Positions 44,864 through 53,869 of a DNA stretch of 64,000 bases are shown piece after piece. The notes beneath the pieces are model-generated. The model was not told where the DNA came from and did not search any database. It saw only the letters and a program-made list of their open reading frames with translations. The first letter of the stretch is position 1. Every line of letters starts with the position of its first letter. A program made the translations under genes and the position numbers. The DNA comes from Luteirhabdus salina. Lineage in GTDB: Bacteria > Bacteroidota > Bacteroidia > Flavobacteriales > Flavobacteriaceae. The stretch spans positions 124,001 to 188,000 of the forward strand of contig JALAHT010000001.1 of the NCBI GenBank assembly GCA_025384855.1. The letters run 5' to 3'.

Positions 44864-46770
44864 TCATCAATTAGTTTATCAAATGCATCTTTTATACTCT
44901 GTGGAATCTTTTCTGAAGAATCTAGATATTGTAAAATTAGTTCTGCAGATTCTATTCCTTTCGAAGGAAGCCTGTCAATGGTATCATATTCAACATCGTC
45001 AACCATCGACTTATCTTTAATACCTCTTTTAAGAATCGAATAAAATTTCTGGTTATTATTGCATCTAGTATTTACTGGAACATTCTCTTTCCAGCCCTGA
45101 ATCTCCTCTAGAGTAAAGTCAAATGTCCCATCATAAAAATTATTTAAGATAGCCAGCCAGATTTCATCGCTTATTGAATCCTCTATGTCTTGAACTCCTA
45201 CAAAAAACATGTTATCTCCGATTGCAGCCTCGCCAATAACAAAACTCATATCATTATCAAATAAGTAGACTATCTGATTATCTGACTTTTTAAACCCCTT
45301 CATGATTTTTTCCAGAATGGCTTTATTTATAATCCATTTATCCTTTCCTTGAATATTTATTAACTGTATATTGTCTTTAATTAAATTACTACCTGTATAT
45401 ATCTCATATAATTTTGGAATAAGGTACTGTTCTGTATCTCCTTCAACTATCAAGAATTTATCATGAAATAAAAAATCGCTGTTCTTGACATTCAATGAAT
45501 TATAAATTGCCTCAACGTCTTCACATCCACTAACAACAGAATAACCATCCTCCTCTTGTTCAATATTATAAATATTATTAAGATTTGACTTATCAATAAA
45601 AATTGTCGAGTGAGTGCTAATTAAGGTTTGAACATTTCCTTTCGCAATATTCGTCAAAACATCAAAAAACTCACGTTGTGCTCTCGGATATAAATGTGTT
45701 TCTGGCTCATCAAACGCCCAAATAAATCTATTTACACTTTCAGAACTGGTATCCGCCTTAGCTTTTATTAAAGAAAACCAAATCTGCCTTTTCAAGCCTT
45801 CTCCCTGATTCTCCAAATGGATAGGTCCGTCACTGTAAGTCTTTGTGACCATGACATCAGCTATCTTTTCCTTTACATCGAAATATACTTTAGAGCTAAT
45901 TCCTTCCACATCCTTTGCAACTTCTTTAATGATGGTTATAAGTTCGCCAAATTTCTTATTTATAGCAGTTTCTGCTTGTTTAGCAGATTTATTTGCTTGA
46001 TTTTTAATTGGCTCTAAATGTTCATCAATTTCACCCTTCATAATCGCATTAGCAGTTGCGATCACTTCATCGAGACTTGTATTCCAATCAAATAAGCTAA
46101 AGGAGGGAAAAATATCTTTATCTCCTTTGGCAAATCTATAATCAGACCATTGAATGGAACACTCGAACTTTTCATAAATAGCTCTAAGTTTTTCAAAATT
46201 AGAAAACCTGCCTTTTCCATTTTCATTCTCTATATCTTCTGGAGTTACTTTATTTTCTTTTATGAGCTTATTCAACCTGGTTTGATTTTGCCCCCATAAT
46301 AGCAATGGATCTTCAGATTCACTCATTAATAAATAGGATTGAGCACCTTTCTGTGAATATACTTTAGCATACCATAAAACATTATCAATATTAGATTCAA
46401 TTGACCACGCTAATGCTGTAGAAAGATTTGCATCAGGAAAATCTTCAGCCTCATCATCTTTATATATCAATTTACCAATAACAAAAGTAGCGTTACCCTC
46501 ATTATTAAAAGGAGGTAATCCCCTTTCTTCCAAAATTTTATTTAGCACATCTATATCTGCGGGAGAATTGGATAAATCGCTTCTATAATTGCCTTCAGCT
46601 ATAGAATTATATTTAGGCCTATCTCCAAGTAATAAGTTAATCGCAGATAATGTAGTAGATTTTCCGCTATCGTTTAATCCTATAAAATTGTTCGGAACAT
46701 TCTCTGTAAGATTCAAAACTAAAGTCTTACAACTTCTATAATTGAATATTATAATTTCCTCTAAAAACAT
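44860..46770 (-). CDS. OLD-family ATPase with TOPRIM nuclease domain
   Basis: A 636-residue protein. Walker A GLNDSGKST lies at residues 31-39, the ABC-type signature ENQGEGLKRQIWFS near 320, Walker B FIWAFDEPETHLYP near 350, and the His-switch TLISTHSTIFID near 385. A TOPRIM domain follows (KFLIVEGDTEQYLIPKLYEI and IVYLFDNDMS). This is the layout of OLD (overcoming lysogenization defect) nucleases such as GajA. A short C-terminal helical segment ends the protein. It is preceded by a small WYL-like gene (5-nt gap) and followed by the nuclease-like gene. Confidence 0.88.
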   Translation of the reverse strand: MFLEEIIIFNYRSCKTLVLNLTENVPNNFIGLNDSGKSTTLSAINLLLGDRPKYNSIAEGNYRSDLSNSPADIDVLNKILEERGLPPFNNEGNATFVIGKLIYKDDEAEDFPDANLSTALAWSIESNIDNVLWYAKVYSQKGAQSYLLMSESEDPLLLWGQNQTRLNKLIKENKVTPEDIENENGKGRFSNFEKLRAIYEKFECSIQWSDYRFAKGDKDIFPSFSLFDWNTSLDEVIATANAIMKGEIDEHLEPIKNQANKSAKQAETAINKKFGELITIIKEVAKDVEGISSKVYFDVKEKIADVMVTKTYSDGPIHLENQGEGLKRQIWFSLIKAKADTSSESVNRFIWAFDEPETHLYPRAQREFFDVLTNIAKGNVQTLISTHSTIFIDKSNLNNIYNIEQEEDGYSVVSGCEDVEAIYNSLNVKNSDFLFHDKFLIVEGDTEQYLIPKLYEIYTGSNLIKDNIQLINIQGKDKWIINKAILEKIMKGFKKSDNQIVYLFDNDMSFVIGEAAIGDNMFFVGVQDIEDSISDEIWLAILNNFYDGTFDFTLEEIQGWKENVPVNTRCNNNQKFYSILKRGIKDKSMVDDVEYDTIDRLPSKGIESAELILQYLDSSEKIPQSIKDAFDKLIDE

Positions 46771-46775
46771 TTTAT

Positions 46776-47066
46776 CTAAACTTCTTGATAAATATGATCC
46801 ATTCCTCTATCTCCTTTTTTGTAACCTGGCCTAGGAGATTCGAAGGTCTCAGCGAGCACGTTAATAGAACTTGCTTTACCTAAGTCAAACATTTTCCAGC
46901 CCATTCTTCCTGATGAGCTGTAGCCATCAACCTGATACGCACGAAGACCTTCATTTCCTGCAGTAGTTATACCATAACAATGGGGTTCAACGGTTCTCGA
47001 GCCTCCATCATAATTAAATTCAATTAGGTTTTGGTTCCGGATTGCATCTTTAATTTCTGTGTTCAT
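46776..47066 (-). CDS. Small stand-alone WYL-like domain protein
   Basis: A 96-residue protein resembling an isolated WYL domain: EIKDAIRNQNLIEFNYDGGS, RTVEPHCYGITTAGNEGLRA, YQVDGYSSSGRMGWKMFDLG and the final SSINVLAETF strand. No DNA-binding domain is attached. WYL domains sense ligands, often nucleic-acid-derived, so it could act as sensor or regulator for the OLD/nuclease pair. It ends 5 nt before the OLD gene. Confidence 0.72.
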   Translation of the reverse strand: MNTEIKDAIRNQNLIEFNYDGGSRTVEPHCYGITTAGNEGLRAYQVDGYSSSGRMGWKMFDLGKASSINVLAETFESPRPGYKKGDRGMDHIYQEV

Positions 47067-47594
47067 AATAAATCGATTTTAATAAATACTAATTCTTTTC
47101 GTCAAACCTTCCTCCTTTTGACTGACAGCATATACTGAAATTGAAGGAAAGGTTATGTTTCAATAGTATATTGTCGAATCCTTTCTAGAATAGGATTAAG
47201 TCATTTTCCAAATTCAATAACCTCTTCGCTTTTTGGTAATGACAAAAACTATAAAACTGTTTCGGTTAATTTGCTTTTAACCAAACATCTAATTGCTAGG
47301 AAATTAATTGGGAGTGTTTCAAATATAGTAAATTTTGATTTATTGCTTTTCAGCACGTAAACTATAAATTGCTTTATATAATTTTGAAAATTAAGACAAT
47401 CCTTTGCATTTACATTACGGCTTCCCGTAATCACCCCCTAAATTTCGACCGTAGAAAAGCTCATTTTCACTTCTTTTTTCCCTCAAAACGATATAAAACC
47501 GTCATTTTCGTCTCCCTTTCAAGCTAAAAATCAGCTATTTTTTGCCGTTTTTGGGCCACATTATAAACTCCAGAAATGTTAAAATTTTTGCCCC

Positions 47595-47830
47595 CATTAC
47601 GTAGTAATGCCTTTTTGCATTCCACTGATTTTCAGAATTTTATTTGGAATTTTCGAAATTTTGATTTTCTTAGCTATTGCGTTTGGTCCGAACCATGCAT
47701 TCCGCATTCTTCTACCCCCTGTGGACCAACCCCATGCTCCTCCCGATAGCCAACTGGCTATCTGCTGTAATTTGAATTGAAATGCGCGATTTCAATATGT
47801 ATGTTTAACCAGATGCCCCATTCTGGCATC
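47595..47830 (+). promoter_or_regulatory. Three hairpins in the leader of the DUF6266 gene
   Basis: CATTAC-GTA-GTAATG (47595-47609), GATAGCC-N4-GGCTATC (47745-47762) and GATGCC-N7-GGCATC (47812-47830), the last followed by a short AAATTTTTT and 16 nt later by the ATG. The last resembles an attenuator or a start-site-proximal terminator. The rest of the 47067-47846 gap is AT-rich and shows no gene. Confidence 0.4.
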
Positions 47831-47846
47831 GCAAATTTTTTAAATT

Positions 47847-48647
47847 ATGGCCAAGCAAATAAACTTTGTAAGGTTCGAAGGTACCCTGGGTGGGCTAACC
47901 TTCTACAAAAAGGACGGAGTGTCCTTAGTGAAAACCAAGAGCGAGGTTAGCAAACAACGCATCCTAACCGACCGCAACTACCAACGGACCCGCGAGAACA
48001 TGCGGGAATTTGGAGGTGCCGCCAAGGCCGGGAAGGCCCTGCGGGAAGCCTTTGCCAGCGTAACCCAACTGATGGGCGATAGCTACCTGGCCTCACGCCT
48101 CACCGGGCTGATGAAACGCATCAACCTCAACGGCGCGGGACCGCGTGGCGCACGCAGTATCGATATTGTAAGCAACGGCGCCCTATTGGACGGGTTTCCG
48201 TTTAACCCAAAGGAAGTGCTATCGTCACGTTTCTTTGCACCCTACGACGCGCCTACCCTTTCGGCCAATCGAGACAGTGTCACCCTTACCATTCCCGATT
48301 TTAATGCGGGAAGCTTTGTAAAAGCACCCGAAGGGGCGACGCACTTTCGGCTGGTACTTGCGTCGGGATTGATCAGTAATTTCGAGTACGAGCCTGCCGT
48401 AGAACAATACGAACCAACCGACGATACCCTCAACGGACGAGGGAGTACGGTGTATAGCAACGACCTATCGGTACAGGGTATGGTCGGTAGCGATACCACG
48501 CTTTCCATCGACCTCGGCATTGGCAGCGCATTGCCCGCCACCGTGTCGAATGTCGTGGCACTGGGTATCGTGTTCTACCAAGACCAAAACGGAACGCTAT
48601 ACGAACTGGCCAGTGGAAATGCCATGGCAGTGGTGTTCGTAGGATAG
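47847..48647 (+). CDS. DUF6266 family protein
   Basis: A 266-residue protein typical of the Bacteroidota DUF6266 family: GTLGGLTFYKKDGVSLVKTK near the N-terminus, then RTRENMREFGGAAKAGKALR and LTGLMKRINL. The remainder is beta-rich. Function is unknown; there is no signal peptide. GC content is visibly higher than in the AT-rich defence block upstream, so it belongs to a different acquisition history. Confidence 0.75.
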   Translation: MAKQINFVRFEGTLGGLTFYKKDGVSLVKTKSEVSKQRILTDRNYQRTRENMREFGGAAKAGKALREAFASVTQLMGDSYLASRLTGLMKRINLNGAGPRGARSIDIVSNGALLDGFPFNPKEVLSSRFFAPYDAPTLSANRDSVTLTIPDFNAGSFVKAPEGATHFRLVLASGLISNFEYEPAVEQYEPTDDTLNGRGSTVYSNDLSVQGMVGSDTTLSIDLGIGSALPATVSNVVALGIVFYQDQNGTLYELASGNAMAVVFVG

Positions 48648-48699
48648 AATTCCTGCCCCTCGACAGCAGAGGGTACATTTCTTTTTTACCAAAGAGGGT

Positions 48700-48990
48700 T
48701 AGTTTTTGGGGCGCTAGCTCTCTTTTTGCAGGCAGGCCGTGAATAGTGAACCTGCCTAGCCGCCTGCCTGTCGGCAGACTGCGCAGGCAGGCTGTGAACG
48801 GAATCAAGAAGTGACAATTCTGAATTCTTTGCTACTTTGCTACTTTGAAACTTTAAAACTTTGAAACTAAAATTTATCGTGAATCATCAAATTTTCAAAT
48901 TCTCTTATCTTCTCCACTCCTCAACTCATAGACTCCTCAACTCATAGACTCCTCGACTTTGTTCACCGCTCACCACCTACTACCTACCAC
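48700..48990. repeat. Repeat block with a GC-rich insert in the 48648-48997 gap
   Basis: AGTGAAC-type heptamers (48738-48750) are interrupted by a GC-rich palindrome (48751-48792, CCTGCCTAGCCGCCTGCC...GCGCAGGCAGG), after which TGTGAACGGAATCAAG resumes, as in the block at 23.3 kb. Then follow ACTTTGCT/ACTTTGAA units and a 16-nt unit ACTCCTCAACTCATAG repeated twice (about 48911-48945), and CACC(T)AC units. The 16-nt unit recurs at 53.0 kb. Confidence 0.75.
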
Positions 48991-48997
48991 CTATTGC

Positions 48998-49399
48998 CTA
49001 TTTTAGAATGCGGCTCTTGTTTTTCCATAAATAGAGTGCCCCAATAAGAAAGGCCAGGCTTTGAATCAAGCCCATGATGCCTAGTTGCTCCGCTACGTGA
49101 CCTTCCGGAATTGGCTTAACGAATTGGTTTATAACACTTAACGCTATTCTAACACTGGACCAAATAATTAGCAAAATGGCCCAAAGCCCAATGGTCCTTT
49201 TCGTAGCCCTTTCAGATTTCCGTAGACTTAGGATAAAAAGCAATAGCACTATCAAAATCAGAGATAGGGGAATAATGCTTCCAATAGCTGCATAGAGAAT
49301 TCCTTTGTAAAGAAAAAAAGAAAGTGATACCGTAATAACAGTTCCGAAAACAACATCTTTTTTAAGAAGGCTTATAGTATCTCGGATCGATCTTTTCAT
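48998..49399 (-). CDS. Four-span membrane protein, unknown function
   Basis: A 133-residue protein with four hydrophobic segments (VVFGTVITVSLSFFLYKGIL, YAAIGSIIPLSLILIVLLLF, TIGLWAILLIIWSSVRIALS and EQLGIMGLIQSLAFLIGALY). I do not recognise the family. Its ATG overlaps the M28 peptidase stop by 4 nt (49396-49399), so the two genes are co-expressed. Confidence 0.65.
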   Translation of the reverse strand: MKRSIRDTISLLKKDVVFGTVITVSLSFFLYKGILYAAIGSIIPLSLILIVLLLFILSLRKSERATKRTIGLWAILLIIWSSVRIALSVINQFVKPIPEGHVAEQLGIMGLIQSLAFLIGALYLWKNKSRILK

Positions 49400-50343
49400 T
49401 CTGTTACGATCTTTTTAATTACATCTTCTACGAGGTTTGAACAAGATAGGAGGTAGTCAAAGTCCACGGTCTCAAAGGTATCTTGCGGGCTGTCCTTATA
49501 GGGCGATGAATCCCTATGGTAAAAGCATTCTCCTGCGCCAATAACATTGAAGCCCATCGGCACAAAAGCATCGAAGTCGGTTGAATTTCTTTCATAGCCC
49601 ACCGGGTCAATCACGATTTCCTTTATCGGAATATCGTGTTGCGCCGCTATATCTTGATAGCTTTCGAGTAGCGCTTTTGAGGCTGAAAAGGTTTCCATGG
49701 CACTATCATGGTCGCCATCCCAGCCAACCATATCAAAACAATGTATTGAATGAACATTCCATTTTTGTTCTATCATATAGTCGGCGAACGCTTTACTACC
49801 AATCAATTCCTCTTCTTCTTGGTCGAAGAAGACCACTACGATATTCCTGTTCCTAACCTCCAATTTAGATAGCTCCTTAGCAACGCTGTAGATCAATGCT
49901 ATTCCTGTAGCGTTATCTATGGCCCCAGGGGCATTTCGTTTACCGGTGTCATAGTGCCCTCCAAGTACAACGTATTCTTCGCTATTATTTGTGGAGGGAA
50001 GAATTCCGTAAACGTTGGTTCCTCTGAAAGGTTCTAGAATCAAATCGATTGCCGGATTGAGATTTGGCGCTGTATAGTGCTGTACCTTGGAATCTATTCC
50101 TAAAGTAGCTACCAATTCTAATAGGTATTCCTTCGCGATTTTACGTTCATCCTTTTCCCATCGACTCTTGAGGAGGGTAGTAGTGCCTAAAGTGAATTCC
50201 CCCGATAATTGGCCTACTATTTTCTTTTGATATTCAATTTTGTCGCTAGGTAGTTCTTCCGTAATTAAAAGGATTTCTTCCCTTTCCGATTGGCAGGCCG
50301 ATACAATCAAACTTAGAAATACTATTTTAAAATAATTTCTCAT
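49396..50343 (-). CDS. M28-family zinc aminopeptidase lipoprotein
   Basis: A 315-residue exported metallopeptidase. The signal ends SLIVSACQSE, a lipobox. Zinc-site residues are visible: GGHYDTGKRN (His), APGAIDNATGIA (bridging Asp), VFFDQEEEELIGSKAF (catalytic Glu pair) and GAGECFYHRDSS (distal His). Family members remove N-terminal amino acids. It is the first gene of a pair with the membrane protein at 48998. Confidence 0.88.
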   Translation of the reverse strand: MRNYFKIVFLSLIVSACQSEREEILLITEELPSDKIEYQKKIVGQLSGEFTLGTTTLLKSRWEKDERKIAKEYLLELVATLGIDSKVQHYTAPNLNPAIDLILEPFRGTNVYGILPSTNNSEEYVVLGGHYDTGKRNAPGAIDNATGIALIYSVAKELSKLEVRNRNIVVVFFDQEEEELIGSKAFADYMIEQKWNVHSIHCFDMVGWDGDHDSAMETFSASKALLESYQDIAAQHDIPIKEIVIDPVGYERNSTDFDAFVPMGFNVIGAGECFYHRDSSPYKDSPQDTFETVDFDYLLSCSNLVEDVIKKIVTE

Positions 50344-50502
50344 TTAATATTTTGGCGAACACTCTAGTATAGCATCTGATTTACAGTACTTAAAGGTACG
50401 TGTTTTTGAGTTAGGGAAGAGATCAGTTTATTTTGAAAGGTATGTAATTGTTTTCTTCCAATTGATTCCATAACCGTTATATGTGGTTGGCTAGCGTTGT
50501 CG

Positions 50503-52479
50503 CTATCTAAAAACGGTGACCCGTGGACGGGTTGATGAAATTTCTTTTTCGCCAAACGCTTTACATCCATTGAAAACACCAGGGCAGTGTCTATCACCTA
50601 TAAAGGTAAAACCGCAATCAATACATTCAAATTCAACACCAGTTACGATTTCTGCTTCAACCCAGGGATAATCGCAATTCTTGACTTTAAGGAAATATGT
50701 GTACACACCATCTTGAACTAACTGCCCGTTTATCTTTCCATCCCATTTTATTTCTCCATTGTAGAACCCCGTACAGGTTGTTCCACTCGATACCAAGTGA
50801 ACTGTTCCGTTTCTATCTGTTACATATAATTCGTAATCGGTCGCATTATATGCGATAGGGTCTCCTTTTAACGGGGCATCAGATGCAAAATGAAATAGTT
50901 GTAATTCGTCATTAACACCGTCGTTATTGGGAGTAAATGCGGCCCCGGCAATAAACTTTGGGTATCTTTTCTTGAACGCATCAATTAAGTCGACATTAGT
51001 AACGGTAATACTTTTTCGAGCATCGCCACAGGAATTTGATAAATTCACGGAATAGGTACCTGCTTTATCAATGAATAGTTCCCTAGTATTATTGTCACCA
51101 GTAGACCAACTTATGGTCGAATAACATCCGTCATCTTGAATATAAAGCTTTATTCCACAACAAGTCTTTTCCTGCATAATATTGAATTTAGGTGGCTCGA
51201 AAAACACCCTCACGTTGTCTTCTGCTTGGCAACCGAATTGGTCGGTAACTCTTAATGTGTATTCAAAACAGTCGCCCTGTTCTAGTATATCTTTATTTGT
51301 ACAATCTAAATTAGTAATTGACGAATAGGGGTTAGACAGACCATATTTAGGAAACCATTCATACGTATAGTTGGGGTTCGGAAGACTGCCTCCTAAGATT
51401 TTTGGAGAGCCATCTGAACAGCAAATATCCCTGCCGGCATTTGCTTTTGGGCAACTTATCCTTATTAGTTTAGTTGTCTCTCTCCATGGAATACAGTTAT
51501 TGCCTACGGCTAATTTAATACGATAATAAGTATTACATTTAAATGTACCGCCTAATGACCGATATAGTTGGGTAAGGTTCATTATATTGGCTTGAGAAGC
51601 TGTAAACCATTTACTAACCTCTGTACTTGGATATCTTTTCCCGGATTCATCGCTTTCTTCTATGCTCCAAAAGTGGTCTATTTCTCCATTCGTTAAAGTT
51701 GCATCAGCTATGATAGCATCTCCAAAACAGAATACCTCTTTGTCAAGTGAAAATTTTGGCTCAAGAATGGGATCGTTTATGGCATCAATGTAGGCATAAG
51801 TGAAATGATCGGCTGCACCCTCTGAACAATCAGCAGTGGTAAATTCAATTCTTAACTCTTCCCCAGCATATTTATTTTTGAGTCCTATTTCTTTACAATC
51901 CCAATCCTTATAAATATAGCCATTTGCTTTCTTAAAGTAAGGATCGTTATTATCCGCAACTATTGCTTCATCGTAAATTACATTTCCATTTAATTTCAAT
52001 ATTCGGATTTGGAAATATGGATTACAACATCTGTGATGCTCAGGGTCTTTCATAACAAGAGCATAATTGAACTTTATAGTTGGATTAGCATTCTGCATTA
52101 ACACCTTATGCGATATTCTTGAAATTTTTAAGGGTATGCTAAAAGATCCCAGTCGTAGCGATAAATTCCCTTCTATAACGGTAGGCAGGGCTTGACCGAT
52201 TAGTGGATCCATTCCTGGAGAAATGAGGTCGTGATAATTAGCTGTATTATAACCCGAAGTTGCACCCGTAATGCCCGTTTTCACACAAAATCTATTGAGC
52301 CAAGTCTCTTTAATCGGGCAATTAGCTTTATTGGGTGTTACCCATGAAGTTTGATGGTTTTGACCAGTGGTTAAATCCCAAAAATCGTAATTGCCATTTT
52401 CAAAATCCAAATTTTGTGCATTTAGACTTGCTATTCCAATTAACATTATGACTGTAAAACCAAGGTATGCTTTTTGCAT
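50503..52479 (-). CDS. Secreted protein with gliding-motility/T9SS-type C-terminal domain
   Basis: About 658 residues. Signal peptide starting MQKAYLGFTVIMLIGIASLNAQ is followed by a beta-rich body with many cysteines (for example NCPIKETWLNRFCV, CCSDGSPKILGG and CCGIKLYIQDDGC). The last ~130 residues match the CHU_C/gliding-motility C-terminal domain (AAFTPNNDGVNDEL, KWDGKINGQLVQDGVYTYFL). I prefer the ATG at 52479, which has AAGGAA at a good spacing; two ATGs lie upstream. After the CTD the protein has an extra Cys-rich tail (about 60 residues, ECIDCGFTFIGDRHCPGVFN), unusual for a sorting domain. Confidence 0.8.
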   Translation of the reverse strand: MQKAYLGFTVIMLIGIASLNAQNLDFENGNYDFWDLTTGQNHQTSWVTPNKANCPIKETWLNRFCVKTGITGATSGYNTANYHDLISPGMDPLIGQALPTVIEGNLSLRLGSFSIPLKISRISHKVLMQNANPTIKFNYALVMKDPEHHRCCNPYFQIRILKLNGNVIYDEAIVADNNDPYFKKANGYIYKDWDCKEIGLKNKYAGEELRIEFTTADCSEGAADHFTYAYIDAINDPILEPKFSLDKEVFCFGDAIIADATLTNGEIDHFWSIEESDESGKRYPSTEVSKWFTASQANIMNLTQLYRSLGGTFKCNTYYRIKLAVGNNCIPWRETTKLIRISCPKANAGRDICCSDGSPKILGGSLPNPNYTYEWFPKYGLSNPYSSITNLDCTNKDILEQGDCFEYTLRVTDQFGCQAEDNVRVFFEPPKFNIMQEKTCCGIKLYIQDDGCYSTISWSTGDNNTRELFIDKAGTYSVNLSNSCGDARKSITVTNVDLIDAFKKRYPKFIAGAAFTPNNDGVNDELQLFHFASDAPLKGDPIAYNATDYELYVTDRNGTVHLVSSGTTCTGFYNGEIKWDGKINGQLVQDGVYTYFLKVKNCDYPWVEAEIVTGVEFECIDCGFTFIGDRHCPGVFNGCKAFGEKEISSTRPRVTVFR

Positions 52480-52589
52480 TCTCATTTCCTTTATGATATC
52501 CAACTAATTGTATTTTCAAGTACAGTAATTATAGTTCTAGTTTTCAGCCCTACATACCGTTCACAAATCAATGTTACAAGCACAACAAC

Positions 52590-52725
52590 TCACCCTTTAT
52601 CATATTCCATATAGAAAAAGCCCTCGCCTAGCCTGAACTGGGGAGAGGGCTCATAAAATTTCATCATCGATCCCGATGGGACGGGTATTTTTTGTAACTC
52701 AGTATTAAATATAGAGCTTTTTAGT
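52590..52725. repeat. Intergenic repeat, copy C (partial)
   Basis: Shares the right half of copies A and B: a hairpin AGCCCTCGCC / GGGGAGAGGGCT, GATCCCGATGGGACGGGTAT, and AGTATTAAATATAGAGCTTTTTAGTTTAA. The left half is not recognisable. It lies about 110 nt upstream of the gliding-CTD protein gene. Confidence 0.7.
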
Positions 52726-52789
52726 TTAATGGAAATTTCTGAAAGTGAAAGGTAAGCGATAAACAAAGCACAGAATCCAGTGCCAAAGG

Positions 52790-53150
52790 CCAAAAACCAA
52801 AGACCAAAAGCCAAAAAAAGCCTATCGCTTAAAGCTTATAGCATACCCGCCCGAACGTACCTAACCGATTGAGATCACACACGCGTTCGGTACGGGCGGG
52901 CAGCTTACAGCTTCTATCGACTAAAGACTATTGACTATTGACTAATGACTAATGACTAACGAAATACCATCCATTTTCAAATCATCAAATCTTCAAATCG
53001 TGCCATCTTCTCCACTCCTCAACTCATAGACTCCTCAACACATAGACTCCTCGACTTTGTTCACCGCTCACCGGTCACCGCTCACGGATCACAGTTCACC
53101 GCCTGCCTGCCGGCTAGGCAGGTTCACTACTCACTCCCGACTCCATTAAT
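52790..53150. repeat. Mixed repeat block with two GC-rich palindromic inserts
   Basis: Order: CCAAAGA/CCAAAAG units, AGCTTATAGC units interrupted by a 56-nt palindromic insert (about 52856-52912, CCCGCCCG ... CGGGCGGG), GACTATTGACTAATGACTAA heptamers, the 16-nt ACTCCTCAACTCATAG unit, TCACCG(C/G) units, and a GCCTGCCTGCCGGCTAGGCA palindrome (53100-53122) set between GTTCAC halves. No gene or terminator is clear in the 52480-53168 gap. Confidence 0.75.
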
Positions 53151-53168
53151 TTTCGTATCTTCTCTAGC

Positions 53169-53579
53169 ATGCCCAACACCCAAACATATAGAACACTTAG
53201 GATGATAGCAATAGCTTTGGATTTATGTCTCTTTACCCACTGCGACACTCCCGTCGAAACCCAAACGCTACCGGTCACCGCCACTGCCTACATAACGCCT
53301 TCCAATACAAACAAAACCTATCTCGGCGCTTGGGGCGATACGCTAAAACCGGGCGTGAATGCTATTGCGGTTTCACGCGACCTGCTCCAAAAAGGACTGA
53401 CCTACGGCGATGAAGTGGCTATCGAAGGACTGGAAGGTACGTTTCGGGTAATGGATAAGATGCATGCCCGATGGACCGATAAAATCGATATCTATATGGG
53501 CCACGATAAAAAAGCGGCCAGCGAATGGGGCAAAAAGAAAGTGATTATCTCTTGGGTAGTGGAGGCGGCAGATGACTAA
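53169..53579 (+). CDS. 3D domain-containing protein
   Basis: A 136-residue protein. Residues about 34-130 form the 3D (double-psi-barrel, RlpA/MltA-like) domain: TATAYITPSNTNK, LKPGVNAIAVSRDLL, YGDEVAIEG and VMDKMHARWTDKIDIYMG, with the characteristic Asp triad. The N-terminus has a hydrophobic stretch ending LFTHC, possibly a lipoprotein signal. Such domains occur in murein-active enzymes. Its 3' end overlaps the convergent GNAT gene by 4 nt. Confidence 0.8.
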   Translation: MPNTQTYRTLRMIAIALDLCLFTHCDTPVETQTLPVTATAYITPSNTNKTYLGAWGDTLKPGVNAIAVSRDLLQKGLTYGDEVAIEGLEGTFRVMDKMHARWTDKIDIYMGHDKKAASEWGKKKVIISWVVEAADD

Positions 53580-53866
53580 ACGTGATAACCATCGGCAATC
53601 ATAGATTTCCATTCTGGATTTTCACGAATATAATGCGCTACAAACGGACATTGGGGTACAATCTTTACCCCTTCCTCCCGAAGCATTTCTAAGGTTTGTT
53701 TCACCAATTCGGTACCAATGCCTTCGCCTTCCTCCTTTTGGGGGACTTCCGTATGGGTAAGATACACGCCATTCTTGGCGCGGATATATTCTATAAGTGC
53801 CAGCCCCTCTCCTACTTTCGCTTCAAAGCGGTGACGTTCCTTGTTTTCAGTTACGTTTAGATTCAT
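53576..53866 (-). CDS. GNAT-family acetyltransferase (YjdJ-like)
   Basis: A 96-residue short GNAT protein. Key segments are IEYIRAKNGVYLTHTEVP, EEGEGIGTELVKQTLEMLRE (acetyl-CoA loop, the usual Q/RxxGxG/A is represented by EGEGIG) and VPQCPFVAHYIRENPEW, all typical of the small GCN5-like family. Substrate unknown. It lies 3 nt after the CDGSH gene, so the two form an operon. Confidence 0.85.
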   Translation of the reverse strand: MNLNVTENKERHRFEAKVGEGLALIEYIRAKNGVYLTHTEVPQKEEGEGIGTELVKQTLEMLREEGVKIVPQCPFVAHYIRENPEWKSMIADGYHV

Positions 53867-53869
53867 AGA

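Noticed and set aside
43832-46770. Gabija system (GajA/GajB)
   Set aside because: The OLD protein resembles GajA, but no UvrD-like helicase gene is adjacent; the partner has nuclease, not helicase, motifs.
36180-47066. Classical integron with attC sites
   Set aside because: No integrase gene and the repeat arms lack the GTTRRRY core. Only a cassette-like layout is claimed.
47249-47434. 61-codon minus-strand open frame
   Set aside because: No recognisable motif, AT-rich composition and no convincing start context.
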